A stretch of DNA of 64,000 nt, taken from the NCBI GenBank assembly GCA_964604705.1, contig CAZSAP010000002.1:248001-312000 (forward strand), in the 5' to 3' direction. The position numbers and the translations under genes were made by a program. Within the stretch, counting starts at the first letter, position 1; every line of letters starts with the position of its first letter. Source of the DNA: JAAXVQ01 sp964604705 (GTDB lineage: Bacteria > Oederibacteriota > JAAXVQ01). The notes beneath the pieces were generated by a model. It was not told the DNA's origin. It saw only the letters and a program-made list of their open reading frames with translations, and searched no databases. Positions 58,301 through 64,000 of this stretch are shown piece by piece.

Positions 58301-61300
58301 AGCCGACTTTATACAACTCCGAAAAATTCTTAGCCGTGGTAAAACTGCTGGTTGACGCCATGGCTGTTTCCGGGGTTATACTGCGAACCCTATACGAATC
58401 CACCATTAAACCAACCTTCATCTTTATGGCAAACAACATCGTCGAACTGAACCAGCTCGCGGGTGATTTAAGGCAATCTTTCAAAACATTGGTCCAGATT
58501 TCCTGACCTTGCTTGGCATTGGTCTCGAAATTATTGCGTGTGTACTGTCGATTGAGCGCTTCGGGGGATTGTCCGCTTTCCAAGCGCAAGACCAAGTCCG
58601 CGCCGGTCGAATGCTCGTTCAGCACACGATTCATCTCTGTTTCCAAAATCCTCTTGCTGGCAGTATTGCTGGTGCTGCGAATAGCGGTCTTCAATGGATC
58701 AATCACCATGCGATCACGGAAAGTGTCCTGTACCGCAAAGCGGGTGGAATTCCCCACCAACTCCAACTGACGATACTCATTGGTTACCTTTAATTGTTCA
58801 CCCAACAGACTTTGTAACCTTTCCAGATTTGTACTTGTGAGTTCGGGTTTTGCTAACAACGTACGGGTTTCAGCCAACAAAGCGTCACCTTTTTGCAACA
58901 AGGAGGACTTGGCATCGCGTTCGCCCCAGAACTTCCCGATCTCCGCCTGTCGCCCCATGGCACTTTCGATGGTGCTGTGCATCTCCACTGGATCGACCAC
59001 AACATAACGCTCGGTTGCCCACGGCTTTCCGCCGGGACCAGGACGACCCGAACGCAACAGAAGCTGGGTTAAAAGATCGGCCGGCAAATTGTGTGCGCCC
59101 CGAGCCACCAATGTCAGCTCAGCCTGGAAATTTTTACCCACAGCACCTTGTTCATTGAAGATTACAACTTGATTTTTAATCTTACCGGCTTGCGAGACCA
59201 AGGTCTGGATACTCTCGGTCTTAACCTCAACATACTCTACCTTCATCGTCTTTCCTGGTTGACCCTCAATTCCAATCTCTCGAGCCTGCACCTCGAATAA
59301 AACTTCACGCACCACAGGTCTATCCGTATAGGTGATAACCCGTTCCATGCCACGTCCACCCGGTAGCTCACGTAACTCAACATTCGTAACATTAGGTTCT
59401 TTGCGCAGTTCTAAAGCACTCTTACGCGCCGCTGCATCTAAGCTTGTCATCAGGTTGCCGCCTTTGCCTTCGGCGACATAGTAACCAACACTTTCAGCAC
59501 CCATAACGCCAATCACGCCATCCACTTTGCTCAAGCTTAGCTCGGTGAGATATTTACCTGCCAAGCGCACTTGAACGTTGGGATTGGATTCAAACACCAA
59601 GGCATTGGTTCCTTTGCCTATGGAATTAAGCACCACTTGATCCGCAGCTTCCAGGCTGGTCAGAACCTTACCTCCGGTCTTAAAGACGTAACGGTCCAAA
59701 CTCAAAATGGAGGTACTGATATGCGTAGAGGCAGATCCGATCTTACTCTCCATCAACCCTTCAATTCCTGATATGGTTCCTGACGCACCCACAATAACCG
59801 CTTTGTTCCCCGCATACATCGCAGACATGGATGTCTGCATGGACGTTTGGTTCACACGCACAGACGTAAACGGATCGGCTTTAAACAACAATGACGCCGT
59901 GATCTGCCCTACGATATCGTTACTGATCTGTTCAAACTGGATTTTGCCAAGTGTGTCCACCGGGTATATCTGGTTGTCCTTGCCGACGGCATAGGAATTG
60001 TACTCCCCACCTTTGCCGGGCTCACTAAACAAAACATTCAACGTCGAGGCAATCACATTGTCCGACGTGCCTTTCAACATTTCACGTGCCGCCTCATTGA
60101 TGCGTACCCCTTCACGCGTCAACATAATCATGGGCTCTTTCGCGTCTGCAAAATCCTGACGTAATTTTTCAACCCCGGCTGGATTGGTACGATCCGTAGC
60201 CAATTCACGTCCGCGGAACTCGGTCATAACCTTGATCCCGTGCGTGCCTAACTCAAACCCACGCACCTCACTGCCGTTTTCCAGCTTAATCATGCTGTTC
60301 GGATCCTGGAGTTTGGCTTGAATCTCACGTACGATCTGCCCTCGGTCCGCTTTGGCGTAATCCAATCCGAGTGAATCAAACAACCCTTGAACCTTGGTTA
60401 CCAATTCAAACGAGGGTTTTGATACATTGCCGCCGATGATCGCGGACGTCTGACTGGTCGCTGCCATGTGAACTTCGTCGATTCCTACTAAGTTCGTTTC
60501 CGATAGTGAATTACGCAATTCGGCATTGCTCACCTCGGCATTGCGCAAATGCGCTCGGGTGGTATGATCAAAAATAACCACTTTATCCGAACTGCGAAGC
60601 GCTTCATTGAGTGCTGAATAATTGCCGCTCTTTTGAGCTTCTTGATAAAGACGATTTCCGTTGACCAACTCAACCCCCATGGCTTTGGCCAAATCACCCT
60701 GGGTCAGTCCGGTTGCGCCCTGCTCTTCGTTTAAATATTTATCAATGGCCGGCGGATCGTCTACTAAGATTTCAGCGCGTACCTCTTTGCCGCCCATGAG
60801 ACGACCTTCCCCGGCAAAAAGAATGAAGCCGTTGGTCTTGCCGCCACCGGCACGCAAGCCCACGTTATGCCCTCCAAAGAATTCAGAAAGCATAATCTTC
60901 TGCGACCAACGCAACCCCGCATACCCGGTCACACGTTGGAACGCCATTTCACCCCATACCCTCGTCAACGCCGCCTCTTGGACCGAACCAACCTTGATTT
61001 CTCCGGAACGAATCATCTGTTCACGCAAGCTCTTGAAATTCGCCGCAAGCTGATTCCCGTCCATAATGGTGCGCATATCGTATTTAGCGTCGGCAGGTTG
61101 TTTAGCGTTAAAGGCCTCCACAATCTCACTGAACTTGGCGGTTGGGTTTTCTTTGACAAAACCGTCACGGAATTTCGCAAACGCATCCACAACTTCGAGA
61201 TTAAATTTGGCACCCGAAGCCGTATCCAAGAATTCGGTAATCTTCGCCCGATACTCAGCTTCACGCGCTACATATTCAGCCCGGCCTTCCGGTCCGGCTT

Positions 61301-64000
61301 TTTCAAATACTTTTTGATAATGTGCTTCCCAAGCGGATTTCGGACCATCAAAAAAGGCCTCGGTAATATCACACTTATCCAAAGCTTTCTGGAACGCTTC
61401 GTCGGCCGCTTTAAACTTGGCCTCGACTTCCTTAAACGCCGTTTCCGCTTTTGTGTAGGCTTCTGGATCGGTTGCCTTACTCTTTTCCGCCTTGGCCAAT
61501 TCTTCCGCACGTGCCATTTTTTCTTGAGCCAGAGGTTCTAACTTAGTTTTTAAATCAAAAATCTTGGCGGTTTCAATAGCAATGCCCAATTCACCTTCCT
61601 CACGCATCGCCTTGCTGGCCCGATCAACAACGCTCTTTCTTTGTTCTAAAATATCCCCACGAACAACATTCTCCCGATTCAATTTAAACCGAGTGTACAA
61701 ATCACCCACGAAACCTAGGTTGGACTGTGTTGGCTTTACTTTGGCCAAAAGCGATGTCTCGGCCAAGGCGCGATCTGCCTTGGACAATTCACTAAGTGCT
61801 GTTTTTAGTTCTTTGGCGGTTGTGGCCGAATTGACCTTGGCCATGGCTTGATCACGGCGCGCTTCCGCCAGTTCCACCTGACGCATACGCGCCATTACCG
61901 CATCCACTCCGCCCTTGCGGCTCAACATGCCGGAAAGGGATTCAGCTTGAGCCGGCTTCATTTTCGACAAGCTCAGATCAAGCTTCGCTTGCAAAGCTGT
62001 GGCTTCGGCTTTCAAGGCTTGAGCTTGCTCAAGCCTTGCCTTGACGCCATTTACTTCTTCAACCGACGCGGGTGCCGAACTTTCCTTGCCCGCACGAGCG
62101 GCCTCGGCTTGTGTCTGCTCCGACATCAACCGCCCTTCGGCTTGCGACAACTCACGAGCGGCATTTTTTAATTCCGACAGCTTCGCCTCTAACGCGGGTC
62201 CTAAATCCTTAACCGCTTCCAGAGCCGCGTTGTACTTATCTGTAGCGGCCCGCAAGCCTGCTCGATCACCTTTCGCCCGGGCCTGACTCATTTCGGTTTC
62301 GGCCATACGCAATTGACTGCCCAAGGATTCGGCCTTGGCCAACAAAGATCCAGGATTACTCAACTCCGCTTGAAGTTCCTGGACACGTCCCGAGGCTCCT
62401 TCAAGCGAGGCTTCCGGACGAGGGGCCTCTGCTTCTGTAGGCGATTTTGCTTTGGCGCCTTCCGCTGCGGCAGCCTTGGCACTTTCTGTCTGAGCGCCTT
62501 TTGCTCCCTTGACCTCACTAAGTGCGGTCGATCCACGCTGGGCCCTCATCGCCATCATCATGGCCAGGGGATTTTCCGACATCATGAGCTGTTGCACTTG
62601 ATCCGGACGTAAATTCTTGACCAACTCCTGTGACGCGCCTGCCCCGTGTTCCTTATTCACCGTATCCAATGCTTCCGATACCTTTTTGCTGGTACGCAGA
62701 GCACTTTCCACAGACCCAGATGATTTGAGTTCCTTTTCAAATCCCTTCATGGCATTCTCGCGTGCCGCAGCATTCGCACGCGCACCCTCGGCAGTCATGC
62801 CGTGATTGTAATTTTCGCGCGGTGCGCCAAACATCTTATCCATGGCCGCATTCACCGCATTGGGTGTGGCTTCGCCTGGAAGACCTTCGGATTTTAAACC
62901 CAACTGTTTGGCCACGGCATCCTTGACCGCACCTTCAATTTTGTTATCCTTGCATAATTGATCAAAAAGCTTTTGGGCTGTGTCGCCCATACCGCGTTTG
63001 GCCATTTCAGCTAAGCGGATCTTACCCAAGGCGCCTTGGAACGCTCCCATGGCCTTGCTCATGTCCTTGCCTGCAAGCGCATCCAACATCGCCTTCATGG
63101 CGCCGGCGCCTTGCGCTTTGCTGCCGGTGGTTTCTTTTGCAATATCCTCAGCGGCCTGAAGTTGTTTTTCGGCTTCACCGCCAGCGGCTTTAACTTTCTG
63201 GGTCATATCTTTGATTTTCACATCTGCATCTTTGGCCATGGCTTCTTCCAGCTTGGTCTGAGCCGCTGCATCCTCGCGTAGGGCTTCACCCAACCGCATG
63301 CTGGCACCCGACTTCTGGGCCAACGCCTGCATCAACTCCTGCGCGTTTTGAGCGCGTGGAATAGCTTCATCGGCCATGGCCACCTCGCGTTTGGCTTGGG
63401 CCACTCGCTCTTCGGTCCTGGCTTTGCTCATTTCCCGGTTGGCTAAATTGCGTTCGGTTGAGGATGTCTTTTCTGTAGCATTTGAACGTGCCTTGCTCAG
63501 GTCTTTTTCCTTGGCCAGAGCTTCGGTTTTGGCTTTGGCTGCAACTAAATCTGCATTGGCTGCCAGGGTCTTGGCCTGCATCTTCAAGGACTGCATCCGT
63601 TCTTGCAAAGCGCTCATGGAGGCTTTGGCACGTTCCGCCGGTGCGTTTTTCCCAAGATCCTTTACTCTGCTTTCAATGGCCGAAGCCTTGATGTTGGCTT
63701 CCATGGTACGCGCTAGGTTTTCTATCCGAGCGCTCTGAATCGATGCTTGCCGGTATTCGGCGGAACGAGGATTGCTCGTTTCCATGGTCTTCGCGGCTTC
63801 CAGTTGCGCAGTTCGCGCTTCCAGCAAATTCCCGGTCATCTCGCGCTGAGCCATCTTGCTTTCCAGATTGGCCTTTAAGTCACCCACACGTTGTTCCAGC
63901 GTACGCCCGGTTGAGGCTGAAGATGATTTACCCTCGGTGGCGGTTCCGCTTCCTGTACCCTTACCTTCTGCCGCTTTTCCGGATTCAGTCAATGAACTGA
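55341..64000 (-). CDS. GP3: giant protein with coiled coil and SecA-like ATPase motor, 5' end outside window
   Basis: At least 2886 codons; the frame is open to the right edge, so the TTG at 63992 need not be the start (residues are counted from it). Residues 1-720 are Ala/Glu/Lys-rich and strongly coiled-coil. About 985-1680 follows the SecA DEAD motor: GLRWSQKIMLSEFFGGHNVG and AGGGKT (1048), DEVH (1172) with TSQTSAIIGG, GASGTISG (1402), FNEQGAVGKNF, and LLLRSGRPGPGG (1647), the counterpart of SecA's RSGRQGDPG. A signal-like hydrophobic stretch ending GVTAAEL is near 2302-2325, strong membrane helices are at 2668-2711, and a C-terminal domain ends TSDSAA. The Walker A is AGGGKT, where SecA has TGEGKT. 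Role unknown; a translocation or remodelling motor on a giant scaffold is inference. Confidence 0.85.
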   Translation of the reverse strand, partial: SSLTESGKAAEGKGTGSGTATEGKSSSASTGRTLEQRVGDLKANLESKMAQREMTGNLLEARTAQLEAAKTMETSNPRSAEYRQASIQSARIENLARTMEANIKASAIESRVKDLGKNAPAERAKASMSALQERMQSLKMQAKTLAANADLVAAKAKTEALAKEKDLSKARSNATEKTSSTERNLANREMSKARTEERVAQAKREVAMADEAIPRAQNAQELMQALAQKSGASMRLGEALREDAAAQTKLEEAMAKDADVKIKDMTQKVKAAGGEAEKQLQAAEDIAKETTGSKAQGAGAMKAMLDALAGKDMSKAMGAFQGALGKIRLAEMAKRGMGDTAQKLFDQLCKDNKIEGAVKDAVAKQLGLKSEGLPGEATPNAVNAAMDKMFGAPRENYNHGMTAEGARANAAARENAMKGFEKELKSSGSVESALRTSKKVSEALDTVNKEHGAGASQELVKNLRPDQVQQLMMSENPLAMMMAMRAQRGSTALSEVKGAKGAQTESAKAAAAEGAKAKSPTEAEAPRPEASLEGASGRVQELQAELSNPGSLLAKAESLGSQLRMAETEMSQARAKGDRAGLRAATDKYNAALEAVKDLGPALEAKLSELKNAARELSQAEGRLMSEQTQAEAARAGKESSAPASVEEVNGVKARLEQAQALKAEATALQAKLDLSLSKMKPAQAESLSGMLSRKGGVDAVMARMRQVELAEARRDQAMAKVNSATTAKELKTALSELSKADRALAETSLLAKVKPTQSNLGFVGDLYTRFKLNRENVVRGDILEQRKSVVDRASKAMREEGELGIAIETAKIFDLKTKLEPLAQEKMARAEELAKAEKSKATDPEAYTKAETAFKEVEAKFKAADEAFQKALDKCDITEAFFDGPKSAWEAHYQKVFEKAGPEGRAEYVAREAEYRAKITEFLDTASGAKFNLEVVDAFAKFRDGFVKENPTAKFSEIVEAFNAKQPADAKYDMRTIMDGNQLAANFKSLREQMIRSGEIKVGSVQEAALTRVWGEMAFQRVTGYAGLRWSQKIMLSEFFGGHNVGLRAGGGKTNGFILFAGEGRLMGGKEVRAEILVDDPPAIDKYLNEEQGATGLTQGDLAKAMGVELVNGNRLYQEAQKSGNYSALNEALRSSDKVVIFDHTTRAHLRNAEVSNAELRNSLSETNLVGIDEVHMAATSQTSAIIGGNVSKPSFELVTKVQGLFDSLGLDYAKADRGQIVREIQAKLQDPNSMIKLENGSEVRGFELGTHGIKVMTEFRGRELATDRTNPAGVEKLRQDFADAKEPMIMLTREGVRINEAAREMLKGTSDNVIASTLNVLFSEPGKGGEYNSYAVGKDNQIYPVDTLGKIQFEQISNDIVGQITASLLFKADPFTSVRVNQTSMQTSMSAMYAGNKAVIVGASGTISGIEGLMESKIGSASTHISTSILSLDRYVFKTGGKVLTSLEAADQVVLNSIGKGTNALVFESNPNVQVRLAGKYLTELSLSKVDGVIGVMGAESVGYYVAEGKGGNLMTSLDAAARKSALELRKEPNVTNVELRELPGGRGMERVITYTDRPVVREVLFEVQAREIGIEGQPGKTMKVEYVEVKTESIQTLVSQAGKIKNQVVIFNEQGAVGKNFQAELTLVARGAHNLPADLLTQLLLRSGRPGPGGKPWATERYVVVDPVEMHSTIESAMGRQAEIGKFWGERDAKSSLLQKGDALLAETRTLLAKPELTSTNLERLQSLLGEQLKVTNEYRQLELVGNSTRFAVQDTFRDRMVIDPLKTAIRSTSNTASKRILETEMNRVLNEHSTGADLVLRLESGQSPEALNRQYTRNNFETNAKQGQEIWTNVLKDCLKSPASWFSSTMLFAIKMKVGLMVDSYRVRSITPETAMASTSSFTTAKNFSELYKVGFKLMEGVLSKDTGGAGIGVLRNQTSRIMAEVAKPETVQNGVKLSPETAKTFKEAWQQSHGQLGGRQGLSPAAAAGILHTDEATARIALANTYEDALRTLQGTILQQASMQNNALQTGSVQTPNIGTMPNVVEAVEAGMVPTAERVRFTPGNVDTKITESVLSMGQGKVGTFLRQLPLIGGALLRSDRQSVEIMRALPIRQDVISQSQRTSTVAQWMESHADEVANLQAQPATQNTWFTTVVGSALNDADWAKSHPNEVQAMQKQYETFGSTWSTMGLVRSFGADWNFYQRWGQSQSSLGHMFLQWRQPSQAETLYRNMQQDIAQLSLQSNAATVIFHDQLLTPKQAQANLATLQAAAQDLAQRYDLSTARLNASQSVSNALQTPGQTLGQWAAQTWGQRLARPATVLSGLLAAAVVSLGLARGVTAAELSTQWAAGIAQKLNTPTAMVSTLTTSAATQAQVAVHAEVEQGLSESPITATRSLVKEWKQTMGVSTDNQQAVETLSLLLNERGVELNAGMDARYYGHMHLAAAVLSLLEKGPLSLNQLFASVNLADVTHMNGGLFVPRAATGFFATHQFVQSMMNQATMKMAQSEAAKDLAPLVKELGFLPMFRDGDVKTHKELWTAEFIKNFILNGSELEAMLTTLTNPVERQKLQAAYDKVASLFSSRFTESDLVDLSEAIQSMERDANQVMRVSESEIQEILKSSDPGIRMAMVAAKEEEFQLRFGISRADYRAMMDVPFGMKVVGMFVSEAKLKYQPLFESRSVAWKLAGAGATGLAVGATVFALAAGVVAGAVGLGVAAIGAAVLVGGVVVFRQADQIAWKSNPSSYVLAKLAQAGFSEALVKELLQTPEFQNAIYGLRVPGSKNVISQESRDRAVCLALNYLSRAVESNSTEMDKIEKTGEVVKVLQVLHFNVIGEVLRTHNLDGQLAIQLTPTVQPSTVLLTNQKFRKVVERLNRQGVSMNIPMQWQQDKPMKLKTSDSAA

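Noticed and set aside
1..64000. tRNA, rRNA, CRISPR arrays, prophage or integrase genes
   Set aside because: None was found on reading through both strands; no regularly spaced repeats and no cloverleaf-like intergenic segments are evident.

Overview
The window reads as chromosomal DNA of a Gram-negative-type bacterium of roughly 50% GC. Support for an outer membrane comes from a PorV/UPF0164-type barrel and a secreted protease with a C-terminal sorting-like domain. More than half of the window is three consecutive giant genes on one strand (2192 aa, about 6221 aa, and at least 2886 aa and cut by the right edge). Together with the mix of families, this is reminiscent of the candidate phylum Omnitrophota, where giant genes are known. 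That placement is inference, because no rRNA or other phylogenetic marker is present. Everything is on the minus strand except one penicillin-binding protein.

Layout. 1-3.6 kb is a regulatory cassette: a histidine kinase and a FlgM-like anti-sigma candidate in one operon with a terminator, then a sigma-54-type promoter driving an NtrC-family regulator and a FliA/WhiG-type sigma factor. 3.7-5.7 kb holds a TPR-containing transpeptidase (plus strand, clear sigma-70 promoter, terminator). 5.8-14.6 kb is a tightly packed run of housekeeping and membrane genes: thpR, a hypothetical gene, DUF1844, cinA, SPFH and NfeD, a metallophosphoesterase, a 54-aa membrane protein, TerC, an MFS carrier and a CPBP protease. 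14.6-22.6 kb is the pyrimidine operon in the order pyrR-pyrB-pyrC-pyrK-pyrD, then a PAP2 phosphatase and a polysaccharide deacetylase, then pyrF-pyrE. It has a promoter and attenuator-like terminator in the leader and a long inverted-repeat element between pyrC and pyrK. 22.7-29.4 kb holds a PorV-like protein, a 209-bp MITE-like element with perfect 37-bp inverted ends, a secreted subtilase, clpB and manA.

29.6-64 kb is the giant-gene island, called GP1, GP2 and GP3 here. GP1 and GP2 start with a secretion/anchor segment and a homologous domain of about 400 residues carrying HDLHCN-type and GGFH motifs. All three end in what looks like a common C-terminal domain and a final Ala-Ala. GP2 is a mosaic with at least six HExxH zinc-protease motifs, three of them inside a repeated module of about 190 residues. 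It also has two lipoprotein-signal-like segments inside the chain, two protein-kinase-like folds, a cytidylate-kinase-like domain joined to a GGDEF-like segment, and an amidoligase-like region. GP3 carries a degenerate but recognisable SecA-type ATPase motor behind a long coiled coil. The island is the most unusual part of the window: it looks like a family of envelope-associated giant proteins built by gene fusion that share terminal domains, possibly for export or anchoring. Their function is unknown.
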